Positions 44,896-54,024 of a stretch of DNA of 64,000 nucleotides are shown here, piece by piece (the first letter of the stretch is position 1; the number at the start of each line of letters is the position of its first letter). The notes beneath the pieces were generated by a model. That model was not told the DNA's origin, ran no database searches, and was given only the letters and a program-made list of their open reading frames with translations. The stretch lies in contig NZ_CP120416.1 of the NCBI RefSeq assembly GCF_032773895.1, forward strand, positions 2,044,001 through 2,108,000, read 5' to 3'. This stretch comes from Teredinibacter sp. KSP-S5-2. GTDB lineage: Bacteria; Pseudomonadota; Gammaproteobacteria; Pseudomonadales; Cellvibrionaceae. A program made the position numbers and the translations under genes.

Positions 44896-45978
44896 ATGTT
44901 TGCGAGTAAAAAAGAATTGCTTCGGGTAAGCGAGGAAAGGGATTCTTTGCGTTCAGAAAACCAATCGCTAAAAAACCAAGTTGAAGAGCTGGGGATGCAA
45001 CTGCAAACCTATCGTGATCAACAACAGCATCAAGCAGGTATTGATTCTACTGTTGACCAGGAAATTCGTTTGGTAATTGATAGTTATAGTGGTCTGGAGC
45101 CTATCAGGGAGTCGTTATCGGCTTCTTCGGAAGGAATGCAACGGCAAAAAGAAAGGCTTGAGCACACTGGCGAAGTATATGAGCAAACTTCAGCCACGCT
45201 TGCTCGAATTACAACCGATTTAAATGAAATATCCATTAGCGCGGGTGCTAGTCACGAAAGTGTTTCCAGGCTGAAAGGCGTAGCAAATGAAATCACTCAG
45301 TTTGTTGGCATTATCACCAATATTTCTGAGCAGACCAATTTGTTGGCCTTGAATGCTGCGATTGAGGCGGCGCGGGCAGGGGAGCAGGGGCGAGGGTTTG
45401 CGGTTGTTGCTGATGAAGTGCGGGCTCTGGCGAAACGCGCCAGTGAGGCCAGTAGTGAAATTGCCAATTTGGTTGGCCAGATTGAAAAGGATACGCAGGA
45501 AACAGATGAAAAAATAAGTGGCACAAGAGACAAGTGTGAGCAGCTCTCTAGCGAATCACACGCATCGTTTGCCGATGTTGGTCGGGTGTTAGAAGTGTCC
45601 AAAGATATGCACCAGATCATCACGCTGACGGCATCAGTGGGGTTTATTGAGACGGTTAAGCTTGATCATCTCGTCTGGAAAGCGAGGTTGTATTCTCATT
45701 TTCATCGTAGTCGGTATGACTCTCACGCCATTGATAGTGCGGATTCCTGTCGTTTTGGACACTGGTTACACGACGTGGGTAGGGCTAAATATGGCGGTAC
45801 ATCGACATTTCGCAAAATAGAAGATGCTCATAAACGGGTTCATGATCAAGGTATTGCCGCGCTTGAATCAGGCTCGAGAGGAAATCGGAGTGATGCCATA
45901 GGTCATCTAAAGGAAATGGAAGCATCAAGTGACCAGTTAATGGGGTATTTAACTGATTTCGAGAGCGGAATGCATTAA
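44896..45978 (+). CDS. Soluble methyl-accepting chemotaxis protein with CZB zinc-binding domain
   Basis: A 360-residue protein with no membrane segment. An N-terminal coiled coil (1-45) leads to a short MCP signalling domain whose hairpin tip is '[20 protein letters not shown]' followed by '[15 protein letters not shown]'. The C-terminal CZB domain (about 255-340) has '[11 protein letters not shown]', 'DSCRFGHWL' and 'HKRVHDQG', giving the His/Cys zinc site. CZB receptors sense zinc or zinc-reactive oxidants such as hypochlorous acid and can feed into chemotaxis or diguanylate cyclases. No che genes are nearby. Confidence 0.92.
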   Translation: MFASKKELLRVSEERDSLRSENQSLKNQVEELGMQLQTYRDQQQHQAGIDSTVDQEIRLVIDSYSGLEPIRESLSASSEGMQRQKERLEHTGEVYEQTSATLARITTDLNEISISAGASHESVSRLKGVANEITQFVGIITNISEQTNLLALNAAIEAARAGEQGRGFAVVADEVRALAKRASEASSEIANLVGQIEKDTQETDEKISGTRDKCEQLSSESHASFADVGRVLEVSKDMHQIITLTASVGFIETVKLDHLVWKARLYSHFHRSRYDSHAIDSADSCRFGHWLHDVGRAKYGGTSTFRKIEDAHKRVHDQGIAALESGSRGNRSDAIGHLKEMEASSDQLMGYLTDFESGMH

Positions 45979-46118
45979 TTTGGCGCATATGGTAAAAAAA
46001 ACTTGATTGTTAAAGGAAGATTGGGTTGAATTGATCGCCTTAACTGGTTGCCTGATCATTTGGCAAAAAGGTTAGTTTTCTGTCACCAAAAATTAAAAAA
46101 ATATAAGTAGGAGGGAGA

Positions 46119-46235
46119 ATGGAAGACGATATTCAAATGACAGAGCAGGGCGATAGTATTGCTGACGCAATTGCCGCTGTAGCGCTTGTTTTTATTTTTG
46201 TTGCAACTTGTATTTTCTGGATATCAGGGCAATAA
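46119..46235 (+). CDS. 38-residue single-pass membrane protein
   Basis: A short ORF with an unusually good ribosome site (AGGAGGGAG ending 1-2 bases before the A of ATG region, 46109-46117). The product has an acidic N-terminus ('MEDDIQMTEQGDS') and one helix ('AAVALVFIFVATCIFWIS'). A perfect 20-base-pair terminator begins 6 bases after its stop, so it is a complete small gene. Function unknown; similar small acidic-headed membrane proteins exist near respiratory genes elsewhere. Confidence 0.7.
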   Translation: MEDDIQMTEQGDSIADAIAAVALVFIFVATCIFWISGQ

Positions 46236-46240
46236 AAAAG

Positions 46241-46281
46241 AGACATAAAAAAAGCCCCATAATGGGGCTTTTTTTATGTCT
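46241..46281. terminator. Bidirectional intrinsic terminator
   Basis: A perfect 20-base-pair inverted repeat (46241-46260 with 46262-46281) with a GCCCC/GGGGC core flanked by A7 and T7. It ends the 38-residue gene on the plus strand and the DUF2970 gene on the minus strand. Confidence 0.93.
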
Positions 46282-46301
46282 GTCGATTTACCATTTTTCT
46301 T

Positions 46302-46517
46302 TTACACCACAAAACTGACAATTGTAAAAAGCGCAAGCAGAAAAAGTGACGTAAAAATTATTCCAGATATAATGTATGGGATTATGCTGGATTGCTGAAA
46401 GTCTAACTCTCTGTTTTTATTGCTTTGCACACCAATTGCGGCTGCCATGGAAGTTTTTATCAAGTGCCACATGCCCAATTTCTTTTTCGAGTTATCGCTT
46501 TCCACTATCACTTTCAC
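46302..46517 (-). CDS. DUF2970 small membrane protein
   Basis: A 71-residue protein. The motif 'IKTSMAAAIGVQSNKNRELDFQ' (outline: AAAIGVQS..NRELDF) is the DUF2970 signature, followed by one C-terminal membrane helix ('IISGIIFTSLFLLALFTIVSF'). Function unknown; family is common in gammaproteobacteria. It shares a bidirectional terminator with the convergent 38-residue gene. Confidence 0.85.
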   Translation of the reverse strand: MKVIVESDNSKKKLGMWHLIKTSMAAAIGVQSNKNRELDFQQSSIIPYIISGIIFTSLFLLALFTIVSFVV

Positions 46518-46590
46518 CCATATCTGGTATTAGAAAAAACTTAATTATAATGAAGTCAGACAAAATGTGAACAACAGATATTCAGGGCAA

Positions 46591-46620
46591 AAAAAAAGCA
46601 CCTTTGAATAGTGCTTTTTT
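46591..46620 (-). terminator. Intrinsic terminator of the small secreted protein gene
   Basis: AAAAAAAGCAC (46591-46601) and GTGCTTTTTT (46611-46620) form a stem over a 9-base loop. The A-tract on the left gives the U-tract for leftward transcription, 27 bases after the stop of 46647-46925. Confidence 0.8.
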
Positions 46621-46646
46621 GCTCGGTCATTTTGTTATTAGAATTA

Positions 46647-46925
46647 TTAGCCTGCGAAGCTCACAAAGTGTGCGCTTTTACTATCGTCGCTATCGCGATT
46701 TAATGTTTCCTTTGCTGCGCGGTAATTAGCATTCGAGTCATTCAATTTTGCAAAGCAGTCTCGTCGCTCTTCGCCGATCGAAACTGAGCACATTGCTCGT
46801 AGCTTTTTATAGTCATCAACAACTTCCTGGGCAGCAGCTTTCGCTGGATTGGCTTGGCCTGCATATGCATTGATCGCCAAAAAGGCCGCTAGTGGTACGG
46901 CTAGAACACTAAGCTTCCTAAACAT
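46647..46925 (-). CDS. Small secreted protein, function unknown
   Basis: A 92-residue precursor with a clear signal peptide (1-22, cleavage after 'AYA'). The mature part is helical and charged with two Cys (in 'AMCSVSIGEERRDCFAKL') that could form a disulfide. No family recognised. It is a single-gene unit with its own terminator. Confidence 0.75.
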   Translation of the reverse strand: MFRKLSVLAVPLAAFLAINAYAGQANPAKAAAQEVVDDYKKLRAMCSVSIGEERRDCFAKLNDSNANYRAAKETLNRDSDDSKSAHFVSFAG

Positions 46926-47069
46926 TTCTATACTCCAAATCCAAGGGTTACGGACAAATAGGAAAACTCGCTTGTGGCAGTTTATTTCCTGTGAATTTAC
47001 ATGAGGCTTTTGCAGTGTTTTACGGCATTTCTTCTGTCAAAAGACTCATGGTAATTATAGGGGGAAAAT

Positions 47070-47153
47070 ATGACCATCAAGGCTAATAATCGAACTATTC
47101 GGCAAAAATGTGACCATGTTTTCAAAGTCTGGCGTGACAACCAACCGAAATAA
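47070..47153 (+). CDS. Possible 27-residue basic peptide
   Basis: ATG 47070 is preceded by AGGGGG 6 bases upstream. The encoded peptide is short and basic ('MTIKANNRTIRQKCDHVFKV', first 20) and ends at TAA 47151. It lies between two minus-strand genes. There is no further support; it may be chance. Confidence 0.25.
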   Translation: MTIKANNRTIRQKCDHVFKVWRDNQPK

Positions 47154-47164
47154 GCAGAGTTGTT

Positions 47165-50100
47165 TTAAATGTCATAATCTAATATGGATTGTAGCCATCG
47201 TTCCAGTTCAGAAATTGGCATTTGTTTTCTCATGGCAAGGTCTTCAACCTGGTCTTTGTTGATTTTTCCAGTGTTAAAATACTTGGCGTCAGGATGTGCA
47301 AAGTACCATCCAGAAACCGAAGCAGCAGGGTACATTGCAAAGTGTTCGGTTAAACTAATGCCTATTTCTTGTTCAACATTAAGCAAACTAAACAACGTTG
47401 CTTTTTCTGTGTGATCCGGACAAGCGGGGTAACCGGGGGCTGGACGAATTCCTTGATATCTCTCTTTGATTAGTGCGTCGTTATCCAGATTTTCGTTTGG
47501 AACATATCCCCAAAACTCTGTTCTCACTCTTTGGTGCAAGTGTTCAGCGAAGGATTCCGCCAGCCTGTCCGCAAGTGCTTTTACCATGATGGCGCTGTAA
47601 TCATCTCCGGCATCTTCATATTCTTTCGCCAGTGCTTCCGCGCCAATGCCTGCTGTCACAGCAAAGCCACCAATGTAGTCTTCCTGTTGATTGCTCTCTG
47701 GACATACGAAATCCGCAAGGGAAATAAATTGATCATTGTCTGATTTGGGAATCTGTTGTCGAATATGATGAAGCGTCGCGATAGGTGACTGAGTTTCGTC
47801 ATATACATTTATGTCGTCACGACCATTAGAGCTTGCTCGCCAAAATCCAAAGACGGCTTTAGCCGTTAACTTTTTATTAGCCACAATATCGTTTAATAAT
47901 GCCTGAGCGTCATTAAATAGTTGGCTTGCAGCTTCACCTACAACTTTGTCCTGCAATATGGCAGGGTACTTACCGACTAAATCCCAACTGATAAAAAACG
48001 GTGTCCAATCGATCGTATCAACCAGTGCTTCGAGTGGGTAGTCTTCAAGCGTTTGAGTTCCTAAAAACTGTGGTTGTGTCGCAGTGAAACCATCCCAATC
48101 AATTTTTAGACGCTTTTCAACGGCACTTTCATAACTAATGGCTGCGCGTGTTGATGTGCGATTTGCTCTGCGCACACGAATTTTTTCATACTCATCTTTA
48201 AGTTGCTGCACAAATTCTGGTTTGGCTTGAGAAGACAATAATTTTGTGGCAACCCCAACTGCTTTCGATGCGTCTGGCACATAAACGGTTTGATCGATGT
48301 TTAATTGTGGATCAATTTTTACAGCAGTATGCGCCTTGGATGTTGTTGCTCCACCGATCATTAATGGTTTTTTTATTCCCTGTTTTTCCATCTCCCGTGC
48401 GACTATGACCATTTCATCCAAAGATGGGGTGATAAGGCCGGACAAGCCAATTAAATCCACATCTTCTTCTACGGCAGTGGCAAGAATTTTTTCGCAGGGG
48501 ACCATTACCCCAAGGTCAACAACTTCAAAGTTATTACATTGCAACACAACGCCCACAATATTTTTTCCAATATCATGTACATCGCCTTTCACTGTTGCCA
48601 TTAATATTTTTCCGTTGCTTCTTGTTTCTTCCGTTTTTTCCTGTTCGATATACGGTTGCAACACGGCTACTGCCTGTTTCATCACGCGAGCGGATTTTAC
48701 CACCTGAGGAAGGAACATTTTGCCGTCACCAAACAGGTCGCCAACAACATTCATCCCGTCCATTAACGGGCCTTCAATGACATCAAGAGGTCGATTTGCT
48801 TTAAGGCGGGCTTCTTCTGTGTCTTCTTCGATATGAGCAGAAATGCCTTTTACTAAGGCGTATTCAAGCCGTTTTTCTACTGGCTCACTGCGCCAGGCCA
48901 AATCTTCTTTTTTGCTCTGAGCACTGCCGTCGCCGCGATATTTTTCAGCTATATCGAGTAGGGCCTCAGTGGCGCCGTCATGGCGATTTAAAATAACATC
49001 TTCGACTTTATCTTTTAGTTCCTGCGGAAGCTCATCATAGATGGCGAGCTGCCCCGCGTTCACAATGCCCATATTCATACCGGCTTTAATTGCGTGGTAC
49101 AAAAATACTGAGTGAATTGCTTCACGAACCGGGTTGTTGCCTCGGAAAGAAAATGAAACGTTACTTACGCCGCCGGATACGCCAGCATGAGGAAGGTTCT
49201 CGCGAATCCACTTGGTAGACTCGATGAAGTCCACCGCGTAGTTATTGTGTTCATCAATCCCTGTTGCAACGGCGAATATATTCGGGTCAAAAATAATATC
49301 TTCCGGCGGGAAGCCAATTTTTTCCGTTAGTACTTGGTATGACCGCTGACATATTTCGATCTTCCTGGCAGCAGTATCAGCTTGTCCGTCTTCGTCAAAA
49401 GCCATAACGATTACAGCAGCTCCGTAGCGCATGCACAGTTTGGCTTTTTCGATGAACTCGTCTTCGCCTTCTTTAAGGCTGATGGAGTTAACAATGGGTT
49501 TCCCCTGGATACACTTTAAGCCCGCTTCAATGACTTCCCATTTCGATGAGTCAACCATTATAGGTACTCGGGAAATGTCAGGTTCACTGGAAATTAGGTT
49601 ACAGAAGCGTGTCATAGCGGCAACGGCATCTAACATGCCTTCGTCCATGTTGATATCAATTACTTGAGCGCCGTCCTCCACCTGAGCCAACGCAACTTCG
49701 AGGGCTGTGTTGTAGTCCTCTTCAATAATTAACCGTTTAAAGCGGGCGGAGCCAGTTACGTTACAACGTTCGCCCACGTTTACGAAAAGTGAATCTTTGG
49801 TGATGTTGAATGGTTCCAACCCTGACAAGCGACATGCAGGTTCAATATCAGGAATGACACGGGGAGAATACTGCGCGACTTCTGCAGCAATTGCGCGAAT
49901 GTGGTCTGGTGTGGTGCCGCAGCAGCCACCAATAATATTCAGATAACCACTGGCCGCGAATGTCTTTACGATTGCGGCCATGTCTTCCGCTGATTGGTCG
50001 TACTCACCGAACTCATTGGGCAAACCCGCATTGGGGTGCGCTGACACGTAGCAATTGGCTACACGGGAAAGCTCTTTGATATATGGCGTTAGCTCTGAAG

Positions 50101-50857
50101 CGCCCAGAGCACAGTTCAAACCAATAGAAATTGGTTTGGCATGGGCTAGAGAGTTATAGAACGCTTCTGTCGTTTGGCCGGAAAGTGTTCTGCCCGAGGC
50201 ATCAGTAATTGTGCCTGAAATCATAATTGGCAGTTCAGTGCCCAGCTCCTCAAAGCAGCTCTGTACAGCGAATATGGCAGCTTTGGCGTTGAGAGTATCG
50301 AAGATGGTTTCAATCAGAATGATATCCGCTCCACCTTCGATCAACCCCTTTGTCGCTTCAACGTAGTTTTCTACTAACTCATCGAAAGTGACTTCGCGCG
50401 CTCCGGGATCATTTACATCTGGTGATATAGAGCAAGTTTTACTTGTTGGGCCGAGAACACCGGCAACGAAGCGGGGTTTATCTGGTGTGGACACTTCATC
50501 TGCTAATTCACGAGCCAAAGATGCAGACACCTTATTCAGTTCGTAAGCTAGTGCTTCTAGGGCATAGTCTGCTTGTGACAAGCGTGTTGAGTTAAATGTA
50601 TTGGTCTCAACAATATCGGCACCGGCATCAAGATAGGCTCGACAAATATCCTGAATGACATCAGGTCGGGTAATGGATAAAAGGTCGTTATTGCCTTGTA
50701 AGTCAATGTGGTGTCCGGAGAACCGCTCGCCTTGGTAATCCTGGCTTTGCAGTTTACGGTTTTGAATCATGGTGCCCATACCACCGTCAAGAATTAATAT
50801 GCGGTCATTTAGTGCGCTGCGAAGTAATTCAGTTCGTTGTTGGTGGGTGTGCTTCAT
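47165..50857 (-). CDS. metH: Cobalamin-dependent methionine synthase
   Basis: A 1230-residue enzyme from ATG 50857 (a TTG nine codons upstream is less likely). Four modules in order: homocysteine domain with zinc site '[11 protein letters not shown]' (about 300-315), pterin domain '[14 protein letters not shown]', cobalamin domain with B12-ligating '[10 protein letters not shown]', and C-terminal AdoMet reactivation domain (about 890-1230, '[15 protein letters not shown]'). It methylates homocysteine with methyltetrahydrofolate. No cobalamin or SAM riboswitch was recognised upstream. Confidence 0.96.
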   Translation of the reverse strand: MKHTHQQRTELLRSALNDRILILDGGMGTMIQNRKLQSQDYQGERFSGHHIDLQGNNDLLSITRPDVIQDICRAYLDAGADIVETNTFNSTRLSQADYALEALAYELNKVSASLARELADEVSTPDKPRFVAGVLGPTSKTCSISPDVNDPGAREVTFDELVENYVEATKGLIEGGADIILIETIFDTLNAKAAIFAVQSCFEELGTELPIMISGTITDASGRTLSGQTTEAFYNSLAHAKPISIGLNCALGASELTPYIKELSRVANCYVSAHPNAGLPNEFGEYDQSAEDMAAIVKTFAASGYLNIIGGCCGTTPDHIRAIAAEVAQYSPRVIPDIEPACRLSGLEPFNITKDSLFVNVGERCNVTGSARFKRLIIEEDYNTALEVALAQVEDGAQVIDINMDEGMLDAVAAMTRFCNLISSEPDISRVPIMVDSSKWEVIEAGLKCIQGKPIVNSISLKEGEDEFIEKAKLCMRYGAAVIVMAFDEDGQADTAARKIEICQRSYQVLTEKIGFPPEDIIFDPNIFAVATGIDEHNNYAVDFIESTKWIRENLPHAGVSGGVSNVSFSFRGNNPVREAIHSVFLYHAIKAGMNMGIVNAGQLAIYDELPQELKDKVEDVILNRHDGATEALLDIAEKYRGDGSAQSKKEDLAWRSEPVEKRLEYALVKGISAHIEEDTEEARLKANRPLDVIEGPLMDGMNVVGDLFGDGKMFLPQVVKSARVMKQAVAVLQPYIEQEKTEETRSNGKILMATVKGDVHDIGKNIVGVVLQCNNFEVVDLGVMVPCEKILATAVEEDVDLIGLSGLITPSLDEMVIVAREMEKQGIKKPLMIGGATTSKAHTAVKIDPQLNIDQTVYVPDASKAVGVATKLLSSQAKPEFVQQLKDEYEKIRVRRANRTSTRAAISYESAVEKRLKIDWDGFTATQPQFLGTQTLEDYPLEALVDTIDWTPFFISWDLVGKYPAILQDKVVGEAASQLFNDAQALLNDIVANKKLTAKAVFGFWRASSNGRDDINVYDETQSPIATLHHIRQQIPKSDNDQFISLADFVCPESNQQEDYIGGFAVTAGIGAEALAKEYEDAGDDYSAIMVKALADRLAESFAEHLHQRVRTEFWGYVPNENLDNDALIKERYQGIRPAPGYPACPDHTEKATLFSLLNVEQEIGISLTEHFAMYPAASVSGWYFAHPDAKYFNTGKINKDQVEDLAMRKQMPISELERWLQSILDYDI

Positions 50858-51048
50858 TGACTTACCTTTTCTTAGAGCTATCAAATCTATATCAAAATAT
50901 TTTGATTTAGGCGCGGATTCTACCAGCTTTAATCGACAATAGTTTATAAAATGGACGTCTTTATAGAAGTTTTTATCGGCAGTAGGTTTTGACTTTACGT
51001 TCTGCTATTATATCTGACAAATTTACTGGGTTATTCAAGATCTAATAT

Positions 51049-51630
51049 ATGGTTAATGTAACGATTACCGAATCCGCTCAGGGTTACTTGGCAGAGCTGC
51101 TTGCCAAGCAAGAGGGTGAAGTTGGAATTCGTATGTTTGTTGCCAATCCTGGAACTCCTCAAGCTGAGACGTGTATAGCGTATTGCCGCGAAGGAGAGGA
51201 ACAGGAAGGTGACGTTGTTATGCAGCTGGAAGGGTTTAAAGCCCATTTCGAAGAGAAGAGTTTACCGTTTCTGGAAGATGCCAAAGTCGACTATGCGGCA
51301 GATAAAATGGGTGGCCAGTTAACTATTCGTGCACCCAACTCAAAAATGCCTCAAATCAATGATGACAGCCCGATTGAAGAAAAAGTGAATTACGTTTTAT
51401 ACAACGAAGTGAACCCTGGATTGGCTGCACATGGTGGCAATGTTAGCTTATTGGAAATTACCGAGGATATGTACGCAGTGCTTAAATTCGGGGGCGGTTG
51501 TCAGGGCTGTAGCGCGGTAGACGTTACTCTGAAACAAGGCGTTGAGAAAACGCTGGTTGAACGTATACCTGAGCTACAGGGTGTAAGGGATTTAACCGAC
51601 CATAGCGATAAGTCGACAGCTTACTACTAA
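51049..51630 (+). CDS. nfuA: Fe-S biogenesis protein NfuA
   Basis: A 193-residue protein: degenerate A-type N-domain (1-95) and Nfu domain (about 108-185) with the C151-x-x-C154 cluster ligand pair in '[11 protein letters not shown]'. It carries and delivers 4Fe-4S clusters, especially under oxidative stress. Monocistronic, divergent from metH. Confidence 0.95.
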   Translation: MVNVTITESAQGYLAELLAKQEGEVGIRMFVANPGTPQAETCIAYCREGEEQEGDVVMQLEGFKAHFEEKSLPFLEDAKVDYAADKMGGQLTIRAPNSKMPQINDDSPIEEKVNYVLYNEVNPGLAAHGGNVSLLEITEDMYAVLKFGGGCQGCSAVDVTLKQGVEKTLVERIPELQGVRDLTDHSDKSTAYY

Positions 51631-51678
51631 AATTTCCTTTTATTTATATATAGTTAGCGAATGTTTTTAATTCTATTT

Positions 51679-52086
51679 CTAGAAGTAGAAATATTCGCTA
51701 TGCTCGTATAAAGTCTGAATAAAGTCGTACTGAGGGCTATTCTGAAGAGACCTTAAGCTTACACTTCGTACAGCTTTCTCCATCCATTCAATCTCATAGC
51801 GCAAATCCGCATAGTGTCCGCATTCGGACATACCGATTAGCACACAGCGTTTTGCCTCGTTGCCTGAGACAACCGGAAGTTTAAGGACAAACTCGGAGAT
51901 TTGTTCGGGAGAGCGAATGAGCTTGGCCTGCTCATAAGAAATGAAGACATAGTCCAAGCCTGACATCTCTGCGTATCTTGCCTCATTCCATAAGATTTCA
52001 TCGTTTGAAGAAGTAGATGCAACCAGGCTTTCGCTGATAGCTGAAGGGAACTGGAATATTTCCTGTTCGGCAATGAGGTTATTCAT
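51679..52086 (-). CDS. Conserved-looking hypothetical protein
   Basis: Not recognised. 135 residues, acidic, no signal peptide or membrane segment. A central part has alternating hydrophobic strands ('YVFISYEQAKLI', 'AKRCVLIGMSECGHYADL') suggestive of an alpha/beta fold. It ends with aromatic residues ('HSEYFYF'). Convergent with nfuA. Confidence 0.65.
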   Translation of the reverse strand: MNNLIAEQEIFQFPSAISESLVASTSSNDEILWNEARYAEMSGLDYVFISYEQAKLIRSPEQISEFVLKLPVVSGNEAKRCVLIGMSECGHYADLRYEIEWMEKAVRSVSLRSLQNSPQYDFIQTLYEHSEYFYF

Positions 52087-52234
52087 AGCGGTACTGCCTT
52101 TTCTATATAGTTATTGATTCTTGCAGTTTGAGTGGCTTTTAATTTTTTATTTTGGCGCCAGCTAAGACTAACGTACCAGCTTGGGAGAGGAAAATCCAGC
52201 CTAATACACCGTAATTAGTGTGAGCGTTTTATAA

Positions 52235-52672
52235 TCATTTGCAATAATCATTACATGCTGACGAAGCTTTCTTCCTTGTTAGGAAATAGGAGATAGGGTA
52301 GCGATATCGAGCAAACAGCCGATAGGCTGGGTCTGCAAACAATCTAACTAAAGGCCACTTGAGGGGCCAGACCCAATAAGACTTACCCACGAGGCTCCAG
52401 GCTAGATAGGTAACATCCAGACCAAGGTACAGCCTTTGATCTTCATCCACGGCGTGGAGAATGCGCTGCGCAAAATTAGGGGCTATCTGGGGGTAGTTTT
52501 TGTTAAAGCCTTTTTCGTTAATATCGACCAGGCGGATCTTGCCTTCATTATCCTGTTGTTTTATCCGTTTCATTTCCGCCAGGCAAAGTGGACACCTAGC
52601 ATCGTAAAAGACGGTTAACTGTTGGACCTGGGTTAATGTCGATTTTGAAAAAAACTTATTTATCAAAGACAT
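52235..52672 (-). CDS. DCC-family thiol-disulfide oxidoreductase-like protein (DUF393)
   Basis: A 145-residue protein. 'LTVFYDARCPLCLAEM' carries the DxxCPLC motif that names the family, and 'RLVDINEKGF' follows as in YuxK-type proteins. It has a thioredoxin-like fold; the redox role is presumed from the CxxC pair. C-terminus is basic and aromatic. Single gene. Confidence 0.88.
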   Translation of the reverse strand: MSLINKFFSKSTLTQVQQLTVFYDARCPLCLAEMKRIKQQDNEGKIRLVDINEKGFNKNYPQIAPNFAQRILHAVDEDQRLYLGLDVTYLAWSLVGKSYWVWPLKWPLVRLFADPAYRLFARYRYPISYFLTRKKASSACNDYCK

Positions 52673-52779
52673 ACTCGATTAACCTAAGGTAAATAATTGG
52701 ATATGTAAGTTGACAGATAGTCGTGGTACGTTACCTAGTACAAAAAGGATCAACGACCATACGCTGAAAATCTTAGACG

Positions 52780-52805
52780 AAAAAAAAGCGCCATTAAGGC
52801 GCTTT
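52780..52805 (-). terminator. Intrinsic terminator of the DAHP synthase gene
   Basis: AAAGCGCC (52785-52792) pairs with GGCGCTTT (52798-52805) over a 5-base loop; the A8 at 52780-52787 becomes a U-tract on the minus-strand transcript, 18 bases after the stop. Confidence 0.88.
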
Positions 52806-52822
52806 GTTCATTTGATGAAAAA

Positions 52823-53884
52823 TTATCGTTTGGGTAGAGCGTTTTTCAACTTCTCTGCCATAGTGGTGAGCATTTCTTCGGTTGTTTCCCAGTCCACACA
52901 GGCATCAGTTACAGACACGCCGTATTGCAGTTGGTTTAAATCTGCGGGAATGCTTTGATTTCCAGGGCCAATATTACTTTCGATCATGACGCCAATGATG
53001 GATTTGTTTCCTTCCAGAATCTGGTTGGTTACGTTATCCAATACAAGCGGTTGTAGCTCATGATTCTTGTTTGAGTTCGCGTGGCTGCAGTCAACCATAA
53101 TATTGGTGGCGATGCCGGCGCTCTCCAGCTCTTTTTCACACATGGCGACACTGACGGAATCGTAATTTGGCTTACCATTTCCACCACGTAGAACGACATG
53201 GCCGTAATCATTACCTTTGGTATGAATAATCGCCACGCTGCCTTCTTTATTGATACCAAGAAAACGGTGAGGGCTGGATACGGATTGCAATGCATTGATC
53301 GCAACAGTCAAACCACCATCAGTACCATTCTTGAAACCAACTGCACAGGAAAGACCACTGGCCATCTCCCGGTGAGTTTGTGATTCAGTTGTCCGAGCAC
53401 CAATCGCTGACCAAGAAATAAGTTCTTGAAGGTACTGAGGGGAGATTGGGTCAAGCGCTTCAGTAGCAGCGGGCAACCCAATTTCCGCTACATCAAGTAA
53501 CAATTTACGACCAACATGAAGGCCTTCCTGTATTTTGAAGGAGTCATTCATGTGAGGGTCGTTGATTAAACCTTTCCAGCCAACCGTGGTACGAGGTTTC
53601 TCAAAATACACTCGCATGACGATTAGCAGCGTGTCTTTCACTTTGTCTGCTAACACTTTCAAGCGGTTTGCATAATCTATAGCCGCTTTAGGATCGTGAA
53701 TGGAGCAGGGGCCAACCACCACAATCAGGCGATGATCTTCGCGGTCAAGAATGCTTCTTACCGCTGCGCGGCCTGCTTCGATTGTTTCTGCGGCCTTAGG
53801 CGTTAAAGGTTGTTCTTCTTGCAGCTGAGCTGGTGTAATCAGAACTTCCTGCGAAACAACATTTAAGTCTTCAACGTGAGACAT
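52823..53884 (-). CDS. 3-deoxy-7-phosphoheptulonate (DAHP) synthase, class I
   Basis: A 353-residue AroF/G/H-type enzyme from ATG 53884. Signatures 'VVGPCSIHD', 'RVYFEKPRTTVGWKGLINDP', 'SCAVGFKNGTDG' and 'MVDCSHANSNKNH' supply the phosphoenolpyruvate, erythrose-4-phosphate and metal sites. First step of aromatic amino-acid synthesis. The allosteric class (Phe, Tyr or Trp sensitive) cannot be set with confidence from sequence by eye, so no symbol is given. Confidence 0.95.
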   Translation of the reverse strand: MSHVEDLNVVSQEVLITPAQLQEEQPLTPKAAETIEAGRAAVRSILDREDHRLIVVVGPCSIHDPKAAIDYANRLKVLADKVKDTLLIVMRVYFEKPRTTVGWKGLINDPHMNDSFKIQEGLHVGRKLLLDVAEIGLPAATEALDPISPQYLQELISWSAIGARTTESQTHREMASGLSCAVGFKNGTDGGLTVAINALQSVSSPHRFLGINKEGSVAIIHTKGNDYGHVVLRGGNGKPNYDSVSVAMCEKELESAGIATNIMVDCSHANSNKNHELQPLVLDNVTNQILEGNKSIIGVMIESNIGPGNQSIPADLNQLQYGVSVTDACVDWETTEEMLTTMAEKLKNALPKR

Positions 53885-54024
53885 AGTCAATTACCAACCA
53901 ATACTTAATTCTGTGTCTTATCTATTTGTTATTTTGCTTGCGAATACTCAAGCTCGCAAAGCCCCGTTCATTACGAAGCAGGAATTGTACTCGAAAACGA
54001 CCGGACTTGGGCTTAGATTTAAGT

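Noticed and set aside
50858-51048. Cobalamin or SAM riboswitch upstream of metH
   Set aside because: The gap is only 191 bases and shared with nfuA; no B12-box or SAM-I-like core was recognised.
52710-52958. 82-residue plus-strand ORF between the DCC gene and DAHP synthase
   Set aside because: It runs through the terminator of the DAHP synthase gene and into its coding region on the opposite strand.
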